Shown here: positions 8,123 through 16,039 of the stretch, one piece after another
How positions within the stretch are numbered: the stretch's first letter is position 1
How the letters are laid out: every line of letters begins with the position of its first letter
Made by a program: the position numbers and the translations under genes
Source: Alistipes sp.
GTDB lineage: Bacteria > Bacteroidota > Bacteroidia > Bacteroidales > Rikenellaceae
Assembly: GCA_017555695.1 (NCBI GenBank)
Contig: JAFZFX010000011.1
Coordinates: 1 to 64,000, forward strand
Reading direction: 5' to 3'
DNA: 64,000 bases
Notes under the pieces: generated by a model
Told to the model about the DNA's origin: nothing
What the model saw: only the letters and a program-made list of their open reading frames with translations
Databases searched by the model: none

Positions 8123-9574
8123 ATGACACAGATAAAGGATTTGCATCCACGATTGGTGTGGGAGCAGTTTGACGCCATAACACGCGTGCCTCGCCCTTCG
8201 AAGCGCGAGGAGCAGATAATCGAGTTCCTGATTGCATTTGCCAAGCAGCACTCTCTGGAGTGGCAGCGTGACGACATTGGCAATGTGGTTATTCGTAAAC
8301 CCGCCACTGCAGGATATGAGAACCATCAGACGGTGATTCTCCAGTCACATATGGATATGGTCTGCGAGAAGAACTCCGATGTGCAGTTCGACTTCTTGAC
8401 CGAGCCCATCAAGACCAAAATCGACGGTGATTGGGTGAAGGCCGAGGGTACTACTCTTGGAGCTGATTGCGGTATCGGTATGGCTGCCGCTATGGCTATG
8501 CTTATCGATCCCGAAGTGGAGCACGGCCCGTTGGAAGCGCTCTTTACGGTAGATGAGGAGACAGGTCTTACGGGAGCATTCAACCTCGGCGAGGGTATGC
8601 TCAAGGGTAAGTATCTCATTAATCTCGATTCAGAGGACGAGGGCGAAATCTTTATTGGCTGTGCTGGCGGTGTAGATACCGTAGCAACATACAAGTGCGA
8701 GCGCGAGGCTGCGCCTGCTGGTTATAACTTCTACCGCTTCGATGTGTCAAATCTGTTGGGTGGCCACTCTGGTGACGATATCGATAAGGGTCGCGCCAAC
8801 TCAAACAAGATTGTTGCCCGTCTGATGTATGAGGCCCAGAGTGCCTACGATGCTCGATTGAGCTATATCGATGGTGGTAACCTGCGCAACGCCATTCCTC
8901 GCGAGGCTTATATCGTTGTTGGAGTCCCTGCCGACAAGAGTGAGGCTTTCTGTCAGCGTTGTACCCAATTTATCGGCGAAGTGAAGGCCGAATTTGCCGA
9001 GACAGAGCCCGAAATGCACCTTTCTCTTTCGGAAACAGCAGCTGTCGATACGGTATTCACCACCTCTTCACAGAGCGCTTTGATTGGTGCGCTTATCGGT
9101 GTTGCTAATGGTGTGCTGGCTATGTCAGCGTCGGTTAAGGGGCTGGTTGAGACCTCTACAAACCTCGCTTCGGTGAAGTGTCCCGATGCCGAGAGCGTTG
9201 TGGTGACAACTTCGCAGCGTTCATCTTCAGAGAGTGCAAAGCTCTGCGCCAAACAGACTGTAGAGGCTGTATTCCTCCTCTCGGGTGCCGAGGTCGAGCA
9301 CTCTGATGGTTATCCTGGCTGGTCGCCCGATGTGAACTCACACCTGTTGCACGCAACCGTAGAGAGCTACGAGCGCCTCTTCAACACCCAGCCTCGAGTG
9401 CGTGCCGTTCACGCTGGTCTGGAGTGCGGTCTATTCCTTGAGAAGTATCCCCACCTGGAGATGGTCTCATTTGGCCCGACAATTCGTGGTGTACACTCGC
9501 CTGATGAGCGTTTGGAGATTCCTACGGTCGATAAATTCTGGCGTTTGCTGTGCGATGTGGTAAAGAATATTTAG
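8123..9574 (+). CDS. pepD: Aminoacyl-histidine dipeptidase (PepD, M20)
   Basis: 483 residues from ATG 8123 (an in-frame TTG lies at 8105). M20 metallopeptidase motifs in order: VILQSHMDMVCEK (first metal His and catalytic Asp), LGADCGIGMAAAMA (bridging Asp), FTVDEETGLTGA (general base Glu), NLDSEDEGEIFIGCAGG, a lid domain with SNLLGGHSGDDIDKGRAN, and a C-terminal GLECGLFLEKYPHLEMVSFGPTIRGVHSPDERLEI. Cytosolic enzyme hydrolysing Xaa-His and related dipeptides such as carnosine. Stand-alone gene with its own promoter and terminator. Confidence 0.95.
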   Translation: MTQIKDLHPRLVWEQFDAITRVPRPSKREEQIIEFLIAFAKQHSLEWQRDDIGNVVIRKPATAGYENHQTVILQSHMDMVCEKNSDVQFDFLTEPIKTKIDGDWVKAEGTTLGADCGIGMAAAMAMLIDPEVEHGPLEALFTVDEETGLTGAFNLGEGMLKGKYLINLDSEDEGEIFIGCAGGVDTVATYKCEREAAPAGYNFYRFDVSNLLGGHSGDDIDKGRANSNKIVARLMYEAQSAYDARLSYIDGGNLRNAIPREAYIVVGVPADKSEAFCQRCTQFIGEVKAEFAETEPEMHLSLSETAAVDTVFTTSSQSALIGALIGVANGVLAMSASVKGLVETSTNLASVKCPDAESVVVTTSQRSSSESAKLCAKQTVEAVFLLSGAEVEHSDGYPGWSPDVNSHLLHATVESYERLFNTQPRVRAVHAGLECGLFLEKYPHLEMVSFGPTIRGVHSPDERLEIPTVDKFWRLLCDVVKNI

Positions 9575-9601
9575 TATTACTATATTCGTTTCACTAAAAT
9601 G

Positions 9602-9642
9602 CATCACTCCATTGAGCCGTAAGCCGTGGAGTGATGTTTTTT
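9602..9642 (+). terminator. Terminator of pepD
   Basis: CATCACTCCA (9602-9611) pairs with TGGAGTGATG (9627-9636), followed by six T. Confidence 0.9.
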
Positions 9643-9680
9643 GAAATATACTCAAAATTTGCGTTTTTTTTGTGTAATTC

Positions 9681-9712
9681 TTTGATTTATAAATATTATT
9701 ATCGTAATTTTG
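9681..9712 (+). promoter_or_regulatory. Perfect Bacteroidetes promoter upstream of the 40-aa peptide gene
   Basis: TTTG (9681-9684), 20-nt spacer, TAATTTTG (9705-9712). Transcription should start near 9718, which leaves a leader of about 200 nt before the peptide ATG at 9922. Confidence 0.75.
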
Positions 9713-9718
9713 TGTATA

Positions 9719-9921
9719 TATTCATATTTATGAGGGGCTGTATATATAACGCATCAAATAAGGACAACGGTATCGTAGCTGTTGCCCCTAATTTTGTTGC
9801 CCCCCCCTGTATATTAATTACTTATAAATCAGTTGATTATATTAATATATTCTCTGTGCAGTCTTTGTGCGGAGTCTTTTGTCGTGTCTAATTATTAACT
9901 AAAACCCTAAATTCTAAAATT
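9719..9921 (+). promoter_or_regulatory. Structured leader with C8 tract
   Basis: Predicted untranslated leader. AGGGG (9733-9737) can pair with CCCCT (9785-9789), closing a domain that contains a hairpin CAACGGT/GCTGTTG (9765-9784, with G-U pairs). A run of eight C follows at 9800-9807, inside a partial direct repeat of GTTGCCCC. An ORF crosses this stretch but has no coding character. Regulatory role inferred. Confidence 0.45.
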
Positions 9922-10044
9922 ATGGAGAAGAAAAATTATTTGGCCCCCGAAATCGAGGTTATCGAGGTGGAAGTAGAGCATGGTTTTGCCGCAAGTGGTG
10001 ACCCTCAGTTTGCACCGTTTGGTCCAGAGCAGCCCTGGAATTAA
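9922..10044 (+). CDS. 40-residue acidic peptide, unknown
   Basis: Short ORF, ATG 9922 to TAA 10042-10044. It begins MEKKNYLAPEIEVIEVEVEH, in which hydrophobic residues alternate with Glu as in an amphipathic beta-strand, followed by GFAASGDPQFAP and a Pro/Trp ending (EQPWN). There is no signal peptide or transmembrane segment. It sits behind an ideal promoter and a long leader, 40 nt before the lipoprotein start, so the two genes form one unit. Short peptides with a 'Y-x-x-P-E' start occur beside surface lipoproteins in Bacteroidales from my general knowledge; no function is assigned. Coding status is supported by composition and position, not by homology that I can check. Confidence 0.65.
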   Translation: MEKKNYLAPEIEVIEVEVEHGFAASGDPQFAPFGPEQPWN

Positions 10045-10084
10045 TTTAATATAATTATTAAGTAACTAATTTGTTTTGACGAAA

Positions 10085-10903
10085 ATGAAAAAGATTATTT
10101 TAGCATTTTGCATCGCTGCAATGGCTTTTGTTGGATGCTCGAAGGATGAGTTTGTGAGTCCTGCATCCGAATATCAGATTGTTGTAAATTTGGACAAGCC
10201 TTCATTTGGTGAGGATGTTCGTGCTGCTCGTACTTCGTGGGAGAGTGGTGATGAGGTGTATGTTACCTTCAATGGAGATGTTTATGTGAATTTTGAAGTA
10301 CAAAAGTATTTGAAACTTACATATAACGGCTCATCTTGGACTCCTACTTGGGTGGGTACGACTGCTGCCGAAGTTGCTGCAAAAGAGACCAAGACTTTGA
10401 CTGCGGGATATATGAATAGTGCATCTAATGTTTCTACAACTAAGAAGTATGGATTTTTAAGTTTTGGGACTGTCTTGGATAATGGCATATGTATAATGAC
10501 TTGTAATGATGGTACTTATTCGGTTTCGGGTTCTACAATTACACTCAATATCGTTATGCGCCACCAAACAACACAAGTTACAGTTAAGGGTATAAATGTT
10601 GCTGACAAATGGACTCTTAAATGTGATAAATTGCTTAAAAAAGGAGGTTTTACTTTTGCATCAACAGGTGTCGGTACTTCTAATTATAATTATAATGACC
10701 CTCTTCAGGGATTTGATAATGCCGATGGCGTATCTTTCTTTGGTTCAGCAAAAAGTTTTACAACATCAGACACAGTAGTATTTACCCTTACAAATGGCGC
10801 AAAGACTTATACTCGTAGTTTTACGGGAAAGACTTTTAGAAACGGTGATGCTATTATTATGGATGGTCCCGATTCGGGTAAGTGGGATGAAGTAACGGAG
10901 TAA
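10085..10903 (+). CDS. Fimbrillin-like surface lipoprotein
   Basis: 272 residues from ATG 10085 (an in-frame TTG at 10076 would add three residues before the signal sequence). The SPII signal MKKIILAFCIAAMAFVGC places the lipid-bearing Cys at about residue 18. After it, TSWESGDEVYVTFNG resembles the 'W..GD.i.v' segment of Bacteroidetes fimbrillin-family proteins; the rest is predicted beta-rich with many Thr/Ser (SGSTITLNIVMRHQTTQVTVKG). Likely exported to the outer membrane surface. Adjacent partner genes are the 40-aa peptide upstream and a beta-barrel protein downstream. AT-richer than the neighbouring housekeeping genes, which fits a variable surface gene. Confidence 0.65.
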   Translation: MKKIILAFCIAAMAFVGCSKDEFVSPASEYQIVVNLDKPSFGEDVRAARTSWESGDEVYVTFNGDVYVNFEVQKYLKLTYNGSSWTPTWVGTTAAEVAAKETKTLTAGYMNSASNVSTTKKYGFLSFGTVLDNGICIMTCNDGTYSVSGSTITLNIVMRHQTTQVTVKGINVADKWTLKCDKLLKKGGFTFASTGVGTSNYNYNDPLQGFDNADGVSFFGSAKSFTTSDTVVFTLTNGAKTYTRSFTGKTFRNGDAIIMDGPDSGKWDEVTE

Positions 10904-10934
10904 TCTTGTATTATATATCTAATTTAATTGCGTG

Positions 10935-10960
10935 AAAGGTCGGAATTTCCGACCTTTTTT
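10935..10960 (+). terminator. Terminator after the lipoprotein gene
   Basis: AAGGTCGG (10936-10943), AATT loop, CCGACCTT, then a T run; it separates the peptide-lipoprotein unit from the barrel gene. Confidence 0.92.
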
Positions 10961-10963
10961 GCG

Positions 10964-10971
10964 TATATTTG
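10964..10971 (+). promoter_or_regulatory. -7 box of the barrel gene
   Basis: TATATTTG, 18 nt before the ATG at 10990. No clean -33 box; the leader would be very short. Confidence 0.4.
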
Positions 10972-10989
10972 CTATATAACTTCGCTACG

Positions 10990-13428
10990 ATGCGTAATCT
11001 TATACTCCTCATACTGGCTACTATGCTCTGCTGTTATGCCGCGGCACAGCAGACGGTCGATGATGTCTATCAGTACAAAATCGACGAGCAACGCCTTTTG
11101 GGTGAGAGTATCAATAGTGACACACTGCTATTCTTCCGTGCCCTGCATCAGCCGAGCGATAACTATGGCTCAATCACTGATTACCGTTTTTCGTTTGTCG
11201 ATTTCTCCCGCAGAGGCATAGATTACTTTGGCCGCAACCTTACGCTCGATGGGGTAGAGGTGCGCCGTGCCAACCTCCCCGCGCTACGCCGTTTGGGGCT
11301 TGCAGAGTCAAATTATAGCGGTATCTTCGGCCAAAGTAGTGGTATTGGAGGTTATGCTGGCGCCGACGAGTTTTCCTCGACTGATGGCGTGATGGTGGAT
11401 AGCGGCAATGTGGGTCTCTTCTTTTCGGGGCGTGGATATCTGGGTGGCGTGCGAGCTACACTCCATAGACTTATGCGTCGAGGGTTGAGCCTCTCGCTCT
11501 ATGCATCGGTGCGAGCGGGCGATGACCTATATGTTGATGGCATCTTCCAGCAGTCGGCCGATGTGGCGTTTCGCCTCTCCCGCACTTTTGACTCTGGAGC
11601 GCAACTATCGTTTGTGGCTCTCTCCACTATTGGTAACCGAGGTTTGCGCTATGGCTCTACTGCAGAGACTTTTACTTTGACGCGCGACAATCTCTACAAC
11701 CCATCGTGGGGCTATCAGAGTGGCCAGAAACGCAACTCTCGCACACGGCGCGATTTTGTGCCGTTCGCGACGGTCAGCTACACGCGTGATGTGGGCAATT
11801 CGTCACGAATGACCCTCTCGGCTGGTGGTGATTATGGCTGGCGTGGTTATACCTCACTCGGTTGGTACGATGCCGCTACTCCTCGCCCCGACAACTACCG
11901 CTATTTACCAAGCTATTATGCCGATACGGATATCGCCGAGGTCGTTGCCGATAGGTGGCGCAACAATGATGCGCGCTATACACAGATAAATTGGGACGAA
12001 CTCTACCAGTGTAACCGCTACTCCACGCGTGGCGCAGTTTATGCCGTCGAGGAGAGCATAGAGCGCATTGCTCGTGCCGATGTGGTGTTGCGTATGCGTA
12101 GCGAACTCTCCGAGGCTTTTACACTGAACTATGGCCTACGAGGTGGTTACTCCTCAACTCGCCATTATAAGCAGATGAACGACCTGCTGGGTGCGGCATA
12201 TTTTGTCGATGTGGACTACTACCTGCTCGATGACGACACCTTCTCCAACAAGACGAGCAACAATATCCGCAATGCCAACCAACTGATACTCGAAGGCGAT
12301 AGATTTGGTTACGACTACGCTTTGTCAAGGAGTGCAGTCTCGGCCGAGGCGGGCCTAAAGTATGCTCTCGGTAAGTGGAACTTTACGGCAGATATGAGCT
12401 TTGGCCATAACCGCATTGTCCGCAACGGCTACTTCGAAAAGGAGTTGTATGCTGGCGAAAAATCTTATGGCCGTTCTGATGTCGTTGCATTTTCGCCCTA
12501 TGCTATCCGTGTCGCAGGCTCGGTCGTTATGGGTGCAACACAGCGCTTGGAGGTGGGCGTGATGCACTCGGCCGTAGCTCCAGAAGAGGATAATATATTT
12601 CTTAACCCTCAGTATAACAACCGTATAGCAGATAATCTGCAGATGCAACGCCACCTCTCGGCCGAACTTGGCTATTCGCTATCGTCAGAGGTGATAGACT
12701 TCTCGGCCACGGCTTATCTAATTCGCGTCAGCGATCAGATAAGCATCTATAGGGCCTACGACGATTTGTCGGCAACATATTGCGATGTCGATATCGAGGG
12801 GCTTGCGACACTGAGCTATGGCATAGAGAGTGCTGCCAAAGTGCATATCTCGCGCAACCTTACGGCCGAGGCGACCTTCGCTGCAGGACGATACACCTAC
12901 TTCCGTAATCCCCTGGTTACTCTATATGCCGATTACGATAATAGAGTCATAAGTTCAGCCAGCGAGAGCTATATGGGCGATTGCCATTTGGGAGGTGCGC
13001 CACAAATCAGTGCATCGCTCGGCGTTGAGTATATGACCTATCGCGGTTGGGCCTTCTCGTTGGGTGGGCAGCTTGCTGCACTGCGCTATGTCGAGCCGTC
13101 GGCTCTGTGCCGTACCGAGCGTATTGCACACCAGGCTTCTACATCCGAAGAGATATATCGCAGTTTCATCACCCAGCAACGCCTCGATGATGCTATTACT
13201 GTCGATGCTTCGCTATCGCGCTGGTTCAATATCGGGCGCCAGCGATTGTCGCTGACACTGTCGGTTCGCAATCTGCTGGATAATAAAGATATTGTCTATG
13301 GTGGCTATGAATCTTCGCGCATACGCCACTACAAAAGTGGTGCGCGCGACATCTACTCGCCGCAGGACGATATCCTCACATACGCCTATCCGCGCACCTT
13401 CTACGCCGTAGTGTCGTATAAATTCTGA
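10990..13428 (+). CDS. TonB-dependent-receptor-like outer membrane protein
   Basis: 812 residues from ATG 10990, with a signal peptide (MRNLILLILATMLCCYAAAQ). The body shows alternating aromatic/polar strands and TonB-receptor features: LTLDGVEVRRANLPALRRLGL and FSGRGYLGGVRATLHRLMRRGLSLSLYASVR in a plug-like N-terminal part, LSVRNLLDNKDIVYGGYE near the C-terminus, and a terminal RTFYAVVSYKF ending in Phe as required for barrel insertion. No N-terminal carboxypeptidase-like domain and no SusD partner are present, so it is not a standard SusC. Substrate unknown; import or surface assembly with the neighbouring lipoprotein are both possible. Confidence 0.8.
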   Translation: MRNLILLILATMLCCYAAAQQTVDDVYQYKIDEQRLLGESINSDTLLFFRALHQPSDNYGSITDYRFSFVDFSRRGIDYFGRNLTLDGVEVRRANLPALRRLGLAESNYSGIFGQSSGIGGYAGADEFSSTDGVMVDSGNVGLFFSGRGYLGGVRATLHRLMRRGLSLSLYASVRAGDDLYVDGIFQQSADVAFRLSRTFDSGAQLSFVALSTIGNRGLRYGSTAETFTLTRDNLYNPSWGYQSGQKRNSRTRRDFVPFATVSYTRDVGNSSRMTLSAGGDYGWRGYTSLGWYDAATPRPDNYRYLPSYYADTDIAEVVADRWRNNDARYTQINWDELYQCNRYSTRGAVYAVEESIERIARADVVLRMRSELSEAFTLNYGLRGGYSSTRHYKQMNDLLGAAYFVDVDYYLLDDDTFSNKTSNNIRNANQLILEGDRFGYDYALSRSAVSAEAGLKYALGKWNFTADMSFGHNRIVRNGYFEKELYAGEKSYGRSDVVAFSPYAIRVAGSVVMGATQRLEVGVMHSAVAPEEDNIFLNPQYNNRIADNLQMQRHLSAELGYSLSSEVIDFSATAYLIRVSDQISIYRAYDDLSATYCDVDIEGLATLSYGIESAAKVHISRNLTAEATFAAGRYTYFRNPLVTLYADYDNRVISSASESYMGDCHLGGAPQISASLGVEYMTYRGWAFSLGGQLAALRYVEPSALCRTERIAHQASTSEEIYRSFITQQRLDDAITVDASLSRWFNIGRQRLSLTLSVRNLLDNKDIVYGGYESSRIRHYKSGARDIYSPQDDILTYAYPRTFYAVVSYKF

Positions 13429-13465
13429 TTTTCTATCACTTGTTGCTCTAACTTTTTCGGCTCGA

Positions 13466-13497
13466 TTTGGCTAATTGCTTGCAAACTCTTATCTTTG
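13466..13497 (+). promoter_or_regulatory. Promoter of obgE
   Basis: TTTG (13466-13469), 20-nt spacer, TATCTTTG (13490-13497), 38 nt before the ATG. Confidence 0.75.
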
Positions 13498-13535
13498 CGC
13501 ACAGATTCAGAAACTATAATTAAAACCCCACTATA

Positions 13536-14552
13536 ATGGCAGGCTCTAATTTTGTCGATTATGTAAAGATATTTGCTCGTTCTGGTCACGGAGGTGCAGG
13601 TTCGTGCCACTTTCGCCGCGAGAAGTTTGTTGCTTTCGGAGGTCCCGATGGTGGCGATGGCGGTAAGGGTGGTAGCATCATCCTGCAGGGTGAGCGTCAG
13701 TATTGGACTCTTATCCACCTGAAGTATCAGCGACATCAGTTTGCGCAGGATGGTGAGGGTGGTCACGGTGCGCGTTCATCGGGTAAGGATGCCGAGGATA
13801 TCATCATTCCCGTTCCTCTGGGTACGGTAGCTCGTCGCGTTGTTGAGAACGAGGAGGATGGCACTACATCACTCGAGTATGTGGGTGAGGTAACCGAGCA
13901 CGGTGAGCAGCTCGTGCTGTTGAAGGGTGGCCGTGGTGGTCTTGGTAACTGGCACTTCAAGAGCGCCACAAATCAGGCTCCGCGTTATGCCCAGCCTGGT
14001 GAGGAGGGCGACGAAGGTGCTTTCATCCTCGAGCTTAAGGTATTGGCCGATGTAGGTCTTGTAGGCTTCCCCAATGCAGGTAAGAGTACTCTGCTCTCGG
14101 TTGTATCGGCAGCCAAGCCCAAAATTGCGAACTACGCCTTCACCACATTGGAGCCCAACCTTGGTATTGTCGAGGTGCGTAACCACAAGTCATTCGTTAT
14201 GGCCGATATCCCTGGTATCATTGAGGGTGCGCACGAGGGTAAAGGTCTCGGTACACGATTCCTACGCCATATCGAGCGAAACTCGGTGCTGCTGTTTATG
14301 GTTCCTGCCGATAGCGACGATATTGCCAAGGATTACGAAATCTTGTTGGGTGAGCTGACCCAGTACAACCCCGAGTTGCTGGATAAGCAGCGTCTGTTGG
14401 CTATCACCAAGTGCGATATGTTGGATGATGAGCTCATTGAGCAGATGCGTCCAATGTTGCCCGAGGGTATCCCGTCTGTATTCATCTCGTCTGTTACGGG
14501 TTTGAATATTCAACAATTGAAGGATATGCTTTGGGATGCTTTGCAGAAATAA
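13536..14552 (+). CDS. obgE: GTPase ObgE/CgtA
   Basis: 338 residues. Residues 1-158 form the Gly-rich Obg domain ([32 protein letters not shown] split over several loops). The G domain follows with [12 protein letters not shown] (P-loop, about residue 166), [11 protein letters not shown] (switch I), [16 protein letters not shown] (G3) and TKCDM (G4). Obg is a ribosome-associated GTPase acting in late 50S assembly and stringent-response signalling. The short C-terminus lacks the extra OCT domain, normal for many Bacteroidota. It is a single gene with its own promoter and terminator. Confidence 0.97.
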   Translation: MAGSNFVDYVKIFARSGHGGAGSCHFRREKFVAFGGPDGGDGGKGGSIILQGERQYWTLIHLKYQRHQFAQDGEGGHGARSSGKDAEDIIIPVPLGTVARRVVENEEDGTTSLEYVGEVTEHGEQLVLLKGGRGGLGNWHFKSATNQAPRYAQPGEEGDEGAFILELKVLADVGLVGFPNAGKSTLLSVVSAAKPKIANYAFTTLEPNLGIVEVRNHKSFVMADIPGIIEGAHEGKGLGTRFLRHIERNSVLLFMVPADSDDIAKDYEILLGELTQYNPELLDKQRLLAITKCDMLDDELIEQMRPMLPEGIPSVFISSVTGLNIQQLKDMLWDALQK

Positions 14553-14570
14553 GCAATCAAAACCAAATAG

Positions 14571-14602
14571 AACAGGGTGTCGCGTGAGCGGCACCCTGTT
14601 TC
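14571..14602. terminator. Terminator between obgE and metallophosphoesterase
   Basis: AACAGGGTG (14571-14579) pairs with CACCCTGTT (14592-14600) between convergent genes; T-rich on both sides. Confidence 0.85.
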
Positions 14603-14611
14603 GTTTATCTC

Positions 14612-15445
14612 CTACTTAATCTGCAGTGGAATACTCTCTATGTCGTAATATTTGGCCTCGGCTTTGCCTCCTTTTATTGTGATAATCTCTACGCCCGATT
14701 TATCCTTACCCAATGTGCGACCTGCGGGGCCAGCCGTAACAAACTGCATATCTTTGTACTCGCCGCGAGCGCAGTAGTGCAGGTGTCCCGACAATACCAA
14801 ATCGACGCCATATTGCTCAAAAAGCTTCAAATATTTCATCCTCAGCTCCACCCCTATATTTTCGTAAACCTCCTTCTCGTCATATTTCGATAGGAACATA
14901 GGGTGGTGTGCCACCAATATAATCGGCTTGTTGCGTCGAGCGCGTTTCAGAGCCTTCTCCAACCACGCATATTCGTCACTCTCGGCGGGTGTAGCAGCCT
15001 TTATTACGCACGAATTATAACCAATGACGGTGTAGCCCTTCTCCTTGTGTACGAAGCGGTCGTGGCCATATCGTGCAACAAATGCCTCAACATTCTCTTT
15101 GGTGGCATCGTTTGTAACATCGTGGTTGCCTGGTACGAAGTAGAGCGGTATATCCTTGTCAAACTCGCTACACATCTGTTTGAATCCGTCAAGCGAGGCT
15201 GCGTTATCTGTCCAATGTACCATATCACCCGAGAAAACAACGAAGTCGGGTTTGAGTTTGTTCACCTTCTCTGTGATACGGCCCATTAACTCTTTCTCGG
15301 CAGTAAAGTCGTTCGATGACGATATGAAACATAGCTGCGGGTCGCTAATTTGAACGAAGAACGGAGTCTTCTTCTGCGCAAATGATGACATATAGGCCAT
15401 CATCATAGTACACAGAAGCGCAAGTCTAAAGAGGCGTGTTTGCAT
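14612..15445 (-). CDS. Secreted metallophosphoesterase
   Basis: 277 residues with a signal peptide (MQTRLFRLALLCTMMMAYMSSFA). Calcineurin-like phosphoesterase motifs in order: FVQISDPQLCF, VVFSGDMVHW, FVPGNHDVTND, ILVAHHPMF and LVLSGHLHYCARG. These supply the two-metal centre ligands. The family hydrolyses phosphomonoesters or diesters; the substrate here is unknown, and similarity to CSTP1-like/PhoD-type 3',5'-nucleotidase or UDP-sugar hydrolases cannot be resolved. Periplasmic. Single gene, -7 box TATATTTG at 15478-15485. Confidence 0.9.
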   Translation of the reverse strand: MQTRLFRLALLCTMMMAYMSSFAQKKTPFFVQISDPQLCFISSSNDFTAEKELMGRITEKVNKLKPDFVVFSGDMVHWTDNAASLDGFKQMCSEFDKDIPLYFVPGNHDVTNDATKENVEAFVARYGHDRFVHKEKGYTVIGYNSCVIKAATPAESDEYAWLEKALKRARRNKPIILVAHHPMFLSKYDEKEVYENIGVELRMKYLKLFEQYGVDLVLSGHLHYCARGEYKDMQFVTAGPAGRTLGKDKSGVEIITIKGGKAEAKYYDIESIPLQIK

Positions 15446-15507
15446 AGTCTAAAAATGTTTGTTGGTGTAAATTTACACAAATATATCCATTCGCCGACCT
15501 GTATAAA

Positions 15508-15543
15508 CAAAAAAAATCTGCCCGTAAAGGCAGATTTTTCTAT
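15508..15543 (-). terminator. Terminator of the DUF5606 gene
   Basis: On the minus strand AAATCTGCC, loop TTTAC, GGGCAGATTT and a T run; it lies 17 nt past the stop codon of the DUF5606 gene. Confidence 0.9.
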
Positions 15544-15559
15544 CATTTATTGCAGCTGA

Positions 15560-15973
15560 CTACTCCTCAACCTGCTCCTCCTCTTCCAACTTGAACTCTG
15601 TCAAGCCAGCAGCAACGAGGATGTTGAACCAAGAGAGAGCCTTCTTGATGTCAGACACATGAACACGCTCGCGATCGTACTCGGGCAATACCTCTGCGAA
15701 GTAAGCCTTCATCTTATCTGCAGACTCCTTGTGTGAAAGACCCTCCTTACCACCAGTGTGGTTGTACATACGAGTAAATACCTCTGCCAGAGCGATATCC
15801 TCACCCTCGGTGAACATTGAAATATCAGACAAAGCGCTCACGCGTGATGTAGCCGAAGCGTTCATACGGTGACCATCTACCAGCGACTCGACGATGATAC
15901 CCTTGGTAGACTGTGCAACATACTTATAAAGGCCGGGCATACCCGAAATAGCCAAAATATCCGTAAATTTCAT
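15560..15973 (-). CDS. DUF5606 family protein
   Basis: 137 residues. It begins MKFTDILAISGMPGLYKYVAQ and continues KGIIVESLVDGHRMNAS, the hallmark of DUF5606, a small conserved cytosolic protein of Bacteroidota with an SH3-like N-terminal half and a helical C-terminal half. It ends in an acidic tail (KLEEEEQVEE). The function is unknown; strong conservation in the phylum suggests a core role. Own promoter and terminator. Confidence 0.88.
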   Translation of the reverse strand: MKFTDILAISGMPGLYKYVAQSTKGIIVESLVDGHRMNASATSRVSALSDISMFTEGEDIALAEVFTRMYNHTGGKEGLSHKESADKMKAYFAEVLPEYDRERVHVSDIKKALSWFNILVAAGLTEFKLEEEEQVEE

Positions 15974-16007
15974 ACTATTTTATATTTGTTTTCAAGTTTA
16001 ACGAGCG

Positions 16008-16039
16008 CAAAGATAGTGAAAAAACGACTCTATTCCAAT
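16008..16039 (-). promoter_or_regulatory. Promoter of the DUF5606 gene
   Basis: Minus strand: ATTG (16036-16039), 20-nt spacer, TATCTTTG (16008-16015), 34 nt before the start. The -33 box lies inside the 3' end of the neighbouring TlpA-like gene. Confidence 0.6.

Noticed and set aside
9631..9891. ORF of 86 codons before the 40-aa peptide gene
   Set aside because: Crosses the pepD terminator, a promoter and the C8 tract; unlikely to be coding.
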